64,000 bases of DNA, from the NCBI RefSeq assembly GCF_004368785.1, contig NZ_SODM01000006.1:248001-312000 (forward strand). The letters run 5' to 3'. The notes under the pieces are model-generated. The model searched no databases. It was not told where the DNA came from and was given only the letters and a program-made list of their open reading frames with translations. Positions 22,499 to 31,164 of the stretch are shown here, piece by piece. Both the position numbers and the translations under genes were made by a program. Position 1 is the stretch's first letter; the number at the start of each line of letters is the position of its first letter. Source of the stretch: Flavobacterium sp. 270 (GTDB lineage Bacteria; Bacteroidota; Bacteroidia; Flavobacteriales; Flavobacteriaceae).

Positions 22499-24886
22499 TT
22501 AAGGTGCAGCAGTAACTGAATATTCTGCCCATCCTGTCGCTGTTTTTTCATAAATTTTTGCTCCTCCAGCAATACTCATACACTGAACTCTAAAACCTCT
22601 AATAGCATCAGGATATGATGTAGTTAAATTTGAACTAGATAATGCCGAAGTAGTACCGTTATCAACTGCAATAACTGTAACTAGTGTGCCTGATGTTTTA
22701 GGTAGGTAATATTGTCCTACTCCTGCAACCGTTTCTAACGGAGGATATAGTGTAGCACTTCCAAATGAATCGGCTTTATCAAATTGTATATAGGTAGGAT
22801 TAGCTGTAAATTTATCGGTATAAGAGCCTTCATGTTTGTCTGTTAACTCTAAAGACCTAGTATTTAATGCACCAGTACCTCCATACTCATCTGTCAAGTA
22901 GACAGCGCCTAGAGTACTTAAGTTAGTACCCAAAGTACTGCCAGTACTCAATAAATTTATCCCTCTGTCATACACAGTACCGCCATTGTCTAATACCTGC
23001 TGTAAATCTTTTTCAGTATCTTGCGTAGTTGCTAATGTGTAATTTGTATCTCCTATCAGTCCTGAATACTGAGGTAAATAAAATCTTTGTCGGAAACCAG
23101 TTTCTATATTCCTTTCTGCTAACGTTAGTCCGTTTATTTTTTCTAATAGTACCTGAGGATTTTTCTCTGATGCTAAAGCCGTATCTGCGGTACTTACTGA
23201 TAAATTTATACTATTTATCCTTTGATCTATGTTAGAAGTATTATCTCCCCCTGATAAAAATAGTAAGTTTCTTCTATTATTGGGGTCTTGTGATAATAGT
23301 CTGACTTGTGAGCTCCCTCCGTCAGCTATGGCAGTATTTCCAGTGTCCAAAGTTTTTTGTAACGTAATATCATCATTAGTCGCTAAAGTTCCTTCATGGT
23401 TTGGTAATAATATTATCCTTTCAGAAATAGTGTTATTTGTTTGTTCTCTTAATACGCTTTTATTTAAGTCTGATTGATTTTTAAAACTAAAACCATCATG
23501 AGAAATAAAATAATTAACCTCTAAGTCATTGTATCCAACCCCACCAGCCCAAGTATAACCAAAAGTATTATTTGTTATATCATTAGTATCATATACTGTA
23601 ATACCTCCTGATTCTATATTAGTTCTATTGGTAGAAAAATCACCATTACTAAATTCTAAAAATAAAGGTTCTGTAACTATATTACCTGATTGCAATACCT
23701 GTGTAATATTTTGTGAACCTCCACCTCCTGTAATATCATCTAAAGTCGCTAATGTGTAGTTTCCCTCTGGTTTTACTGGAAACCTAAATTGGGGAGTATT
23801 ATTTACTGAACCATAATTTGTAAAATCTAGTATATTCCCTCTCCAATTTAATTCAGACCCATCATTTTCCATACTTCTATAAGAAGTTAATGGAGGTACA
23901 TTACTCCAGTTTTTGTCACCTTCGTTAGCTGTAACTCTATCCGTTACCTTAGACATAGACATACCGTATTGTCCAATGACTGTATCTTCATTACCTTCTC
24001 TGTAAGCTGTGGTATTTCCGTAAATATGCATAAAGTTCTCACGAAGCCATATCATGTATTCTGAGTTATGGTCACCATCAAGATCACTGTATAATAATAT
24101 ACTGTTTTTGTCTATGCTTGTTGAGCCTGCTGTTGGATTACTATTGTCTAACATATAAAAACCGTACCTGCTAGTACTGTTAGCATTAAGCACACTCTCA
24201 AAAGTAACTCTACCTCTTTTAAGCTGTAACCCGTCAAAATAAGCGACATTATTTGAACTTGACGGGTTAGCCGAGGGTACAGCCATAGTAATCTTAGAAG
24301 ATGTTACTATTTTTGGATATTGGAAAGTTTCTCCGATTGTTGTATAAGGAATTTTATCTGCCACGTACCTAAATGTCCCACTTTCAACTTCTGTACTTGT
24401 AAAAATTACATCATGTACGACATCATCCAGTGTTAGCTTTATAAGTAAAGTACTAACACTACCAAAATAGTCTATTTCAGAATCTATCATAAATTTATCT
24501 ACTAAACTAAATTCTGAACCATTAGTAATAAATGTGCTTGTAGCTTCTGAAACAAATGTAATTTCTGAGTTACCACCTAAATTAAACTCCTTTACATTTG
24601 TGTAATTAAAATTGTTTCCAGCTAAATTAAAATTTCTATTTCCTGTCGCATTAGTATCTTCTACTCCAAATTTTTGAGAACTACCAGCATCACCACCTAT
24701 AGAACTCTGAGGAACGTATTTAACAATCTTATCAGCTCCACGTACCAAAATACTGTCTGACTTCGTGCCGGCATTTACAGTATTTAATCGTAACGGGTTT
24801 TGTATTGTATATTCAGTCGGAATGGTGACCTGTGAAAATCCTGTATAGGATATTAATACTAAAAATAATAAAATGAGTTTTTTCAT
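22499..24886 (-). CDS. Fibre-like protein with an N-terminal signal peptide
   Basis: A 795-residue protein. Residues 1-19 (MKKLILLFLVLISYTGFSQ) are a textbook flavobacterial Sec signal. The mature part starts with the same anchor wording as the phage-type fibres: NPLRLNTVNAGTKSDSILVR and GADKIVKYVPQSSIGG. Modules with VLQSGN, LQQVLDNGG and NYTLATTQD follow, and the C-terminus (TTSYPDAIRGFRVQCMSIAG ... GWAEYSVTAAP) matches two other fibres. A tail fibre assembled in the cytoplasm needs no signal peptide, so this may be an exported adhesin made from fibre modules, or the host ancestor of them. Confidence 0.65.
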   Translation of the reverse strand: MKKLILLFLVLISYTGFSQVTIPTEYTIQNPLRLNTVNAGTKSDSILVRGADKIVKYVPQSSIGGDAGSSQKFGVEDTNATGNRNFNLAGNNFNYTNVKEFNLGGNSEITFVSEATSTFITNGSEFSLVDKFMIDSEIDYFGSVSTLLIKLTLDDVVHDVIFTSTEVESGTFRYVADKIPYTTIGETFQYPKIVTSSKITMAVPSANPSSSNNVAYFDGLQLKRGRVTFESVLNANSTSRYGFYMLDNSNPTAGSTSIDKNSILLYSDLDGDHNSEYMIWLRENFMHIYGNTTAYREGNEDTVIGQYGMSMSKVTDRVTANEGDKNWSNVPPLTSYRSMENDGSELNWRGNILDFTNYGSVNNTPQFRFPVKPEGNYTLATLDDITGGGGSQNITQVLQSGNIVTEPLFLEFSNGDFSTNRTNIESGGITVYDTNDITNNTFGYTWAGGVGYNDLEVNYFISHDGFSFKNQSDLNKSVLREQTNNTISERIILLPNHEGTLATNDDITLQKTLDTGNTAIADGGSSQVRLLSQDPNNRRNLLFLSGGDNTSNIDQRINSINLSVSTADTALASEKNPQVLLEKINGLTLAERNIETGFRQRFYLPQYSGLIGDTNYTLATTQDTEKDLQQVLDNGGTVYDRGINLLSTGSTLGTNLSTLGAVYLTDEYGGTGALNTRSLELTDKHEGSYTDKFTANPTYIQFDKADSFGSATLYPPLETVAGVGQYYLPKTSGTLVTVIAVDNGTTSALSSSNLTTSYPDAIRGFRVQCMSIAGGAKIYEKTATGWAEYSVTAAP

Positions 24887-24889
24887 ATT

Positions 24890-25087
24890 TTAAATTGGTT
24901 GATTTGTAATGTTATTTGAAGTTGTTGTTTTTAAATGGCTGTCTTGTGTAAACTTTCCATCAATGATTGCAATAACAACAGTTTTGTTTTCGTTTTCGGG
25001 GTCAGTCAGAGTTATTACATTGGACTTAATTTGTTTTTCTAAGGCTTGAATCCTTCCTTCGAATTGTCTAATAATTTTCTTTTTTAT
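24890..25087 (-). pseudogene. In-frame continuation of the 137-residue fibre after a stop
   Basis: Immediately after the TAA of the gene ending at 25088 the same frame stays open for 65 codons: IKKKIIRQFEGRIQALEKQI, KSNVITLTDPENENKTVVIA, IIDGKFTQ and so on, to TAA at 24890-24892. There is no ATG at its head. The wording (a coiled-coil linker then a small strand-rich end) reads like a genuine protein C-terminus. Either a nonsense mutation truncated a 203-residue gene or the stop is read through. Confidence 0.6.
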
Positions 25088-25501
25088 TTATAGAATTGTG
25101 TTTACACTAAAGCTTTCAATTTGATCTATGTTACCGCCAGTGTAAAAACCTGATATCCAATTGATATCTACCCATCCCATAACATAATCATTTACTTCTA
25201 AGACAAACTTATTAGCCGGGTTTTTATTTGTTGGATGTTTCCAAACTGTAAATTCGCCAGTATGAATATATTTCGCAGATATCAATAATTGCGGATGCGC
25301 TGCAGGATCAGTTAAATGATTTTCAAAAGAAGATTTATCTGCTTTATTATCTAATAAAGGAATAATGCCTTCAATCTCTGCAACTGAAACTTTTTCAGAT
25401 TTATGCCTAAAAGAATCCCAAGTATCCCAAAACTGACTTTGCGTGGGTTTTAAGCCTGATCTAAACCAGTTTTTTATGATTTTTAATGTTTGTATAGCCA
25501 T
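25088..25501 (-). CDS. Short fibre with shared anchor, apparently truncated
   Basis: A 137-residue protein with the anchor MAIQTLKIIKNWFRSGLKPT at residues 1-20, then WDTWDSFRHKSEKVS and the common DIEG-like segment (AEIEGIIPLLDNKADKSSFE). The second half (HTGEFTVWKHPTNKNPANKF ... SFSVNTIL) is homologous to the 199-residue fibre. It ends at TAA while the frame continues for 65 codons beyond. Second gene behind P7. Confidence 0.6.
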   Translation of the reverse strand: MAIQTLKIIKNWFRSGLKPTQSQFWDTWDSFRHKSEKVSVAEIEGIIPLLDNKADKSSFENHLTDPAAHPQLLISAKYIHTGEFTVWKHPTNKNPANKFVLEVNDYVMGWVDINWISGFYTGGNIDQIESFSVNTIL

Positions 25502-25516
25502 ATTTCTCTGTATAAA

Positions 25517-25639
25517 TTATTTGATTAAATTTTTGATGCGAGTATTTTTTCTAAGTATTGTATTCGGGAAAAAATAAAGATTATTCTTATCAGGTATTTT
25601 GGGCATTTTGCTGATGCCATTTGATAATACATTATCCAT
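25517..25639 (-). CDS. Short leading peptide of the P7 operon
   Basis: Forty residues from ATG 25639: MDNVLSNGISKMPKIPDKNN followed by LYFFPNTILRKNTRIKNLIK. The longer reading from 25726 adds a hydrophobic stretch and is less likely. KMPKIPD recalls TPKIPD in the leading gene of the P3 operon. Its short length leaves doubt. Confidence 0.4.
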   Translation of the reverse strand: MDNVLSNGISKMPKIPDKNNLYFFPNTILRKNTRIKNLIK

Positions 25640-25760
25640 AAGGCTTATTGTTTTAAAAGAATTAATAATTAGTATTATGATTTTTTTGAGGAAAATAAAA
25701 GAAGAATCTACAAGTTGTAATTGCATATTATTGATTACCTCAATTTGAAATTTGAGGGTG

Positions 25761-25825
25761 TAAAAGTAAAACCGAAGAATAGAAAACGAGCAAAAAAAGT
25801 GCTCTGTATTCAGTAGTTTCAGTAG
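25761..25825 (-). promoter_or_regulatory. Promoter P7 (minus strand) with activator site
   Basis: -7-like TACTTTTA at 25768-25761; exact CTACTGAAACTACTG at 25825-25811, 42 bases upstream of it. It shares a divergent control region with P8, the two activator sites being in opposite orientation 9 bases apart. Confidence 0.75.
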
Positions 25826-25834
25826 AAAGAGAAC

Positions 25835-25899
25835 TTGCTGAAACTACTGAATACAAGTGGTTTGAAATTTAGAAATGATCAATATGCACCTTACTTTTA
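25835..25899 (+). promoter_or_regulatory. Promoter P8 (plus strand) with activator site
   Basis: TTGCTGAAACTACTG at 25835-25849, then 42 bases, then TACTTTTA at 25892-25899, 21 bases before the ATG of the 1381-residue gene. This ties the hydrolase to the tail regulon although it is on the other strand. Confidence 0.75.
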
Positions 25900-25920
25900 C
25901 ATCCAGAAAAAAAACTAGCG

Positions 25921-28900
25921 ATGAGTAAAAATGCAATTCACAATTTCAATCTTTCAATAAAAAATAGTGCTGATATAAAAAGCTCAGAACATTTAAAAGA
26001 TACTATTATAAAAGAGCTGGCAAAAGTTTCAAAAGAAATGAGTCAGCATAAAGATATAATACAGGTTTGGCAGGATCAACAATCTCTAAATACTGATATT
26101 TCTAACGCCTCAATCAATAAAGGTGTTGTGAATACTATTTCTGAAAAAACTAGAAACCAAACGATAAGTGAAGTTTTTTCGACAACAAATGCAAACATCA
26201 TAGTCTCAACTGGAGAAGGCGCCAACGGAAACCCAAGTTCGTTTGGTACTACTTCTTCAGTTTCCGAGACAACCAAAATAACCTCTAGTGCTCCAATCGG
26301 AGGAGGCGTTGCTGATACCACTGGCAGAATGACATTGAGTTCTACCGAATCAGCCAACACTACTTCTCCGATTTTAGAAGCAGAAAATGATGGCTTAAAC
26401 TTAGACAGCATAACGACACAGGTTAATGCGAATGCCGGAACACAACAAACTTTAACGGTTCCTCAAATACTTCAGGCAAACGCTGGCGAGCCAAGTATTG
26501 AAGCCATTAAAATTGAAATCGAGAAAAAATTAAATTCCGCAAAAGAATTAAAAGATATTGAAGGAATTGAATATTGGACGCGTCTTTCTAAAGCTTTTGA
26601 AGAAGGAAAAGTGGCGACAGATTTTTATGACAAACCTGGCGAAATGAGGTTTACGGAGCTTTATACTTCTTTGAAACAATCAATGGCCGTTACGTCACAG
26701 ACTTTTGATTGGGAAGATGTTCGTGAAAAAATGATAAAAGCAATTGACGCTAATATTTTGAACGGAAAAATTCCTAAAAATATTAGAAGCCATTGGGAAA
26801 ACATCCAAAAACAATTAAAAAACGATGCAATCAATGTTGCCAATCTTTTTGAGAGATACAACGAATTATTTTTATTATTAAAAGAAGTCAAAGGACTTGA
26901 TGATCTGCCTAATACAATTTCTATAACGACGAAGACTAAAATTTACCCGAATTTAAGTCCGGATGAGTTTTATGCTAAAATCGGAAAAGAAAATGTTTAT
27001 GTATTCTTGAAAAAAATTAGCGATCCGAAAGAGGTTCTCGGAAGTGGAGTAAACGCCGGTGCTGTTAAAATAAAAAATGCTAATGCATCGTCGTTTATTG
27101 TTGGCGAAAGTCTGGAATTTGTCCTTGATGAAACATTTGTCAATGATAGTAAGTTCAAAAAAGAAGATATTAATTGGGTCGTTTACAAAGATTCGAAAAA
27201 ACAAGGAGCCGATTTTGTAAACGAAGGCCTATCGTTTTCGTATAATTTTGATGCTCCTGGAATTTATAAAGTGGAAGCATACGGAAAAAATTCATCTGCA
27301 AATAATAAAAAGGATCATTCTTTGGCTGCATTTGTACAAGTTGAAATAATTAAACAAGAAATTGTAATTACGCCTCCAGCAACTATTAAAGAAGAATTCA
27401 TAAGATTGCCTGAAGGGGAACAATTATTCAACATTGGACTAAAAAATACAGCAGTAAAAACATTAAATCCGTTAAAACTTTATTATCAGGTAGAATTTAT
27501 AAAAGCCCCAAAAACGAGCGTGTTTTTAGAAGAGCAAGAATTGAATGATGAAGGAACTGTCAAGTTTTTTATGCGTGATTTGGGTAAATATAATATTAAA
27601 ATTTACAGCAAAGGTCAATATAGTCTCAAGAATGAATACTTAGTTACGGTAATCAAAAACTATGTTGAAAGCATTGAATCTGTAAAAAATGCAGACAAAG
27701 GCATTTATCTGTTGAGTGAAACCAGCCAAAAAGCATCATTTAAGGTAAAAGAATTTAAGATAAAAACAGCGACTCTTCAGGAAAAAGAAAGTGTAAAATG
27801 GGTGATTTATGATAAAAATGGGAAGAGCTATACTCCTGAAGGTTCTAAATTAGAATTTGAAAATAATGATAGCCAAAAACCATATTTAGGCAAAGGAGAA
27901 TCTTTTGATTTTTTTGTTCCGAAAGAAGAAGGCGTTTTTACTGTCGAAGCGTACATCATTTCAAAAATGAGATTTAATTCAGAATCAGATTCAAAACAGC
28001 AAATAACTGTAAAACGTCCTCAGATAACTGAAGCTTTCTGGGCTTTTAGTGGCGGGAGCAAAAAAGAAACATCTGGTTTTGCAGGAGAATTTAATCATAT
28101 TAAGGCAAAAATTCCAGATTATAACAACCAAACGGTTAGAATCTATTTTTATCTGAACAATGTAAAAACAAACCATTATTGCGACGTAAAAACAAATAAT
28201 AAAGGGGAGATTTTTAAAAGAATAAATTTTGATTCAAACTTTGAAAACCTCATTGGATTTCAGAATAGAAAAAGTGCCAAAATTGGATTTAAGCTATTAG
28301 GAATTCAAAATTCGAAACCATATCAGTTTAAAACATCAGCAAATTATGATTCTGATACTGTTTTATCTGTTACGAAGGATAAAAAAATTCTTGATATATA
28401 CTTTGTATATGATGGCAACAGAGTAAAACTAGAAGATGAGGTTCCGTTTGGCAAAAAAGGTGCATCTGTAACTATTGTAGCTAAAACCCAAAATATGGTT
28501 GGAGAAGAAATTGTGTTGAGTGCTCATAAAAAGCACCAAAAACCTTCGTTTAGCCACAAAGCAAAAGTAAGCCCAGAAGGAGTAGCGACTATAGGTTTTA
28601 CTTTAATGAATCTTGATAAAAAACTCAAAATAGGTACAAAAACACAGTATTTTGCAGGTGTTGAAGGGTATCCTACAAGACATTTAAAGGATAAAGTTTT
28701 GACTATGATTGTGGGTGAGGGTAAAATAGCATTTAATACAGGTACATATAGTAGTCGTTTCGATGATAATATTGATAATATCTTTGATGTTGAAGGAGGT
28801 TATGTTGATGATAAAGACGATAGAGGCGGAAAAACAAATATGGGAATTACTTATAAAACTTATGAAAATTTTTATAATATATATGGTAAAAATAAAGTTG

Positions 28901-30066
28901 TAACAGAGGAAACACATAAAAACCTTTCTGTTGCTGAGGCAAAAAAAATATATGAAGTTGAGTTTTGGAACAAAATCCATGGTGATGAAATTTATAATGA
29001 GAGCGTTGCTTTATACATTTTTGATTTTTCAATACATTCCGGTGTTTATAAAGCTGCTACTGTAGTTCAAGAAACATTAAAAAATGATCTTCACGTAAAT
29101 ATTACTATAGATGGTGGTTTTGGAACAGGTACTTTAAATGCTGTCAATAAAGTAGATTCAAATTTGTTTTATCAGAAATTGGATAAAAACAGAAGAAAAT
29201 TTGTTGAAAACATTATTAAAAATAATCCTTCTCAAAGTAAATATAAAACGGGATGGGAAAACAGGTTAGAAAAATTAAAATATAAAAAAGAAGAATATAC
29301 TATTAATCAGAAAATAGAAAGCTGGTTGAAGAAAGAATATAAAACAAATTCAGTTAAAGATAAAAATTCATCCATAGCTAATCTAATTTTAGAAGCGTAC
29401 GCATTAAATTTAGTCGAATTTAATCCAGAAGGGAAATTAGGTGCTTTTGATTCTGGATTAGGAGGTACTCAAGATACGTTTATCAAAATTAAAGATGGAA
29501 GAGAAATAGGAAATGAATACGGGGATGCTAAACCAAAAACAAAATTTGATCCAACGCAAGAAAATATTCCTATATTAGAAACTACGTTAAAAATCATTCA
29601 GACTAATGTTAAGAATTGGGTAGATAATAATTATACACCTAAAGAACCAAATAAATTAAAATTGGGAAGTTTTATGGTTTGGAACACTTCTGGGGGAAAA
29701 AGAATTGCAGGAGCTTTAAGGCCCACTAAACACGGAAATAAAGCAAGCGCCATTGATTTTAATCTTAGTACATTTTCTAATCAAAAGATAGATTTTAGCA
29801 AATCAGATGCAGAAAAAATGGTATTAGAGATTCTTCAACGTTTACCTAAAGGAGATTATGGATTTGGTCTACCAAAGCAGGGTAATTTTTTTCCATTAAA
29901 TACAGGGTTAGAGGAACATTCATCATACTATAGAGGAATTTATAATGAAGCATATACTCAATTAAAAAGTGAAGAGATAAAAAAAGAGATAAAAAAGAGA
30001 ATGAAGGACAATAAAATTATTGTTTTTCCAGATTATGAAAATCATCTCCATATTCAATTAGAATGA
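25921..30066 (+). CDS. Large tail-associated protein with GH108 and M15-like domains
   Basis: A 1381-residue protein with no signal peptide. Residues 1-340 are helical with a low-complexity Ser/Thr/Gly part (~80-190). Residues ~370-720 hold two or three Ig/PKD-like repeats (EDINWVVYKDSKKQGADF; ESVKWVIYDKNGKSY), and ~720-930 hold further beta domains. Residues ~940-1045 match the GH108 muramidase family, with Glu958 in FDVEGGYVDDKDDRGG, and ~1047-1105 match its peptidoglycan-binding companion (ITIDGGFGTGTLNAV). The C-terminus has M15/LAS-type zinc ligands: His1271 and Asp1279 (HGNKASAID) and His1375/His1377 (NHLHIQL). It could cut glycan and peptide bonds. Promoter P8 links it to the tail genes; nine lipoprotein genes follow. 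Confidence 0.7.
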   Translation: MSKNAIHNFNLSIKNSADIKSSEHLKDTIIKELAKVSKEMSQHKDIIQVWQDQQSLNTDISNASINKGVVNTISEKTRNQTISEVFSTTNANIIVSTGEGANGNPSSFGTTSSVSETTKITSSAPIGGGVADTTGRMTLSSTESANTTSPILEAENDGLNLDSITTQVNANAGTQQTLTVPQILQANAGEPSIEAIKIEIEKKLNSAKELKDIEGIEYWTRLSKAFEEGKVATDFYDKPGEMRFTELYTSLKQSMAVTSQTFDWEDVREKMIKAIDANILNGKIPKNIRSHWENIQKQLKNDAINVANLFERYNELFLLLKEVKGLDDLPNTISITTKTKIYPNLSPDEFYAKIGKENVYVFLKKISDPKEVLGSGVNAGAVKIKNANASSFIVGESLEFVLDETFVNDSKFKKEDINWVVYKDSKKQGADFVNEGLSFSYNFDAPGIYKVEAYGKNSSANNKKDHSLAAFVQVEIIKQEIVITPPATIKEEFIRLPEGEQLFNIGLKNTAVKTLNPLKLYYQVEFIKAPKTSVFLEEQELNDEGTVKFFMRDLGKYNIKIYSKGQYSLKNEYLVTVIKNYVESIESVKNADKGIYLLSETSQKASFKVKEFKIKTATLQEKESVKWVIYDKNGKSYTPEGSKLEFENNDSQKPYLGKGESFDFFVPKEEGVFTVEAYIISKMRFNSESDSKQQITVKRPQITEAFWAFSGGSKKETSGFAGEFNHIKAKIPDYNNQTVRIYFYLNNVKTNHYCDVKTNNKGEIFKRINFDSNFENLIGFQNRKSAKIGFKLLGIQNSKPYQFKTSANYDSDTVLSVTKDKKILDIYFVYDGNRVKLEDEVPFGKKGASVTIVAKTQNMVGEEIVLSAHKKHQKPSFSHKAKVSPEGVATIGFTLMNLDKKLKIGTKTQYFAGVEGYPTRHLKDKVLTMIVGEGKIAFNTGTYSSRFDDNIDNIFDVEGGYVDDKDDRGGKTNMGITYKTYENFYNIYGKNKVVTEETHKNLSVAEAKKIYEVEFWNKIHGDEIYNESVALYIFDFSIHSGVYKAATVVQETLKNDLHVNITIDGGFGTGTLNAVNKVDSNLFYQKLDKNRRKFVENIIKNNPSQSKYKTGWENRLEKLKYKKEEYTINQKIESWLKKEYKTNSVKDKNSSIANLILEAYALNLVEFNPEGKLGAFDSGLGGTQDTFIKIKDGREIGNEYGDAKPKTKFDPTQENIPILETTLKIIQTNVKNWVDNNYTPKEPNKLKLGSFMVWNTSGGKRIAGALRPTKHGNKASAIDFNLSTFSNQKIDFSKSDAEKMVLEILQRLPKGDYGFGLPKQGNFFPLNTGLEEHSSYYRGIYNEAYTQLKSEEIKKEIKKRMKDNKIIVFPDYENHLHIQLE

Positions 30067-30120
30067 TGTTTTTGAATTTGAAAATGTACTATATTTACTG
30101 TAAACTTAATTTTAGAATAT

Positions 30121-31026
30121 ATGCGTTGCTTGCTTATTGTTGCTTTTCTGTGTGTTATTGTCTCTTGTGAAAATAAGAAAACTAATAATGATAAAATTCA
30201 TCCTGAAAAAATACAAGATACTAAAAAGGGAAAAAAAATAAAAGAGCTTGATAATCAGGTATTTCATCTTGTGCTATATGAAAATGAATATTCTTATTTC
30301 TTAGGAAAAAAAGGTGATTTTCAAGATGTAACACTCAATTTTAATGTTAATCATCTTGTTAATGAGGCAACAATTGATAATATTTTTTATAGCAATGAGT
30401 TCAATTCCTATCAAAATCAATTGTATCGAATAAAAGATCATATCGTTAAAAATGATTCAAATTATGAAATATCAGTATTTGATGAAGGAGAAGATAAGGA
30501 TGCAAAAATCAATTTTTTACTTATCAATAAAAAAGATGATGTTTGGAAATTTGAATTCCGTCCTTCATGGAAAGAAGAGGACTCAAAGAGAGATTATCTC
30601 GAAAACCTCGATTTACGTGATGAATATAGATTTATAAATAAAAGAAATATAGATTCAATAGTTGTTTTGACAAAGGGATTGTGGAGTGAACGAGATGATA
30701 ATGAGGAAAATATGGATACAGTTTGTTATCCAAAACCATATTACTTTAAACTAAAAGAAAAATACAAGCATTGGAAAAATTACAATCCAATTCGTTTTGT
30801 TTCTTCAAAAAGTAAAATTAATATCTATGAAGAGCCAAATGAAACATCTAAAGTTGTTGCAACACTAAAATACAATGATTGGATTATTGTAAACGATACG
30901 TTGAAAAAACAACAGAATAGTAGTGAAGGTTGGCTTGATATTTTTGATAAGGTGCATTATGAAAAAGGCTATATTTTGAATAAAAATTTAGCTGAAAAAC
31001 CTACTTATAATTTTCCTGTAAAATAA
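30121..31026 (+). CDS. Lipoprotein with C-terminal SH3-like domain
   Basis: A 301-residue protein with a lipoprotein signal (MRCLLIVAFLCVIVSCENKK, lipobox Cys17). The C-terminal part VSSKSKINIYEEPNETSKVV then ATLKYNDWIIVND is an SH3b-like fold. It is the first gene after the two-domain hydrolase (54 bases) and may be its direct immunity partner, anchored where it can block periplasmic attack. SH3b domains often bind peptidoglycan or hydrolases. Immunity is inference. Confidence 0.6.
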   Translation: MRCLLIVAFLCVIVSCENKKTNNDKIHPEKIQDTKKGKKIKELDNQVFHLVLYENEYSYFLGKKGDFQDVTLNFNVNHLVNEATIDNIFYSNEFNSYQNQLYRIKDHIVKNDSNYEISVFDEGEDKDAKINFLLINKKDDVWKFEFRPSWKEEDSKRDYLENLDLRDEYRFINKRNIDSIVVLTKGLWSERDDNEENMDTVCYPKPYYFKLKEKYKHWKNYNPIRFVSSKSKINIYEEPNETSKVVATLKYNDWIIVNDTLKKQQNSSEGWLDIFDKVHYEKGYILNKNLAEKPTYNFPVK

Positions 31027-31073
31027 TAAGTTGGAAAAAATGGTATTGGTTTTGTAATTTTATGAGTCAATAG

Positions 31074-31117
31074 AAAACTGCATAAAAGTCTTTTTTTTAC
31101 TTTATGCAGTTTTTTTA
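31074..31117 (+). terminator. Terminator 1 of the lipoprotein array
   Basis: AAACTGCATAAA and TTTATGCAGTTT form a 12-bp stem followed by TTTT. Near copies recur at 33936-33978, 36052-36093 and 38571-38613, with a degenerate one near 33110-33157, each before the next lipoprotein promoter. Confidence 0.75.
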
Positions 31118-31164
31118 TTGATAGAAATTGAAATGAAATATGTTATTTTCGTACAAAAAGAATT

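Noticed and set aside
11801..25501. CRISPR array, because of recurrent sequences
   Set aside because: Repeats are 200-base promoter/leader copies spaced by kilobases with genes between, not short regular repeats with spacers.
1746..30066. A complete prophage
   Set aside because: No capsid, portal, terminase, integrase or replication gene was found, and no att-like direct repeats were seen at the edges.
1746..30066. A type VI secretion system (including the Bacteroidota iii type)
   Set aside because: No TssB/TssC pair, ClpV ATPase or TssK/TssF/TssG-like genes; the sheath is a single DUF2586 phage-type protein and an S24 repressor is present.
25921..30066. Tape measure protein
   Set aside because: The middle is Ig-like beta structure, not the long helices of tape measures; kept only as an open question in the findings.
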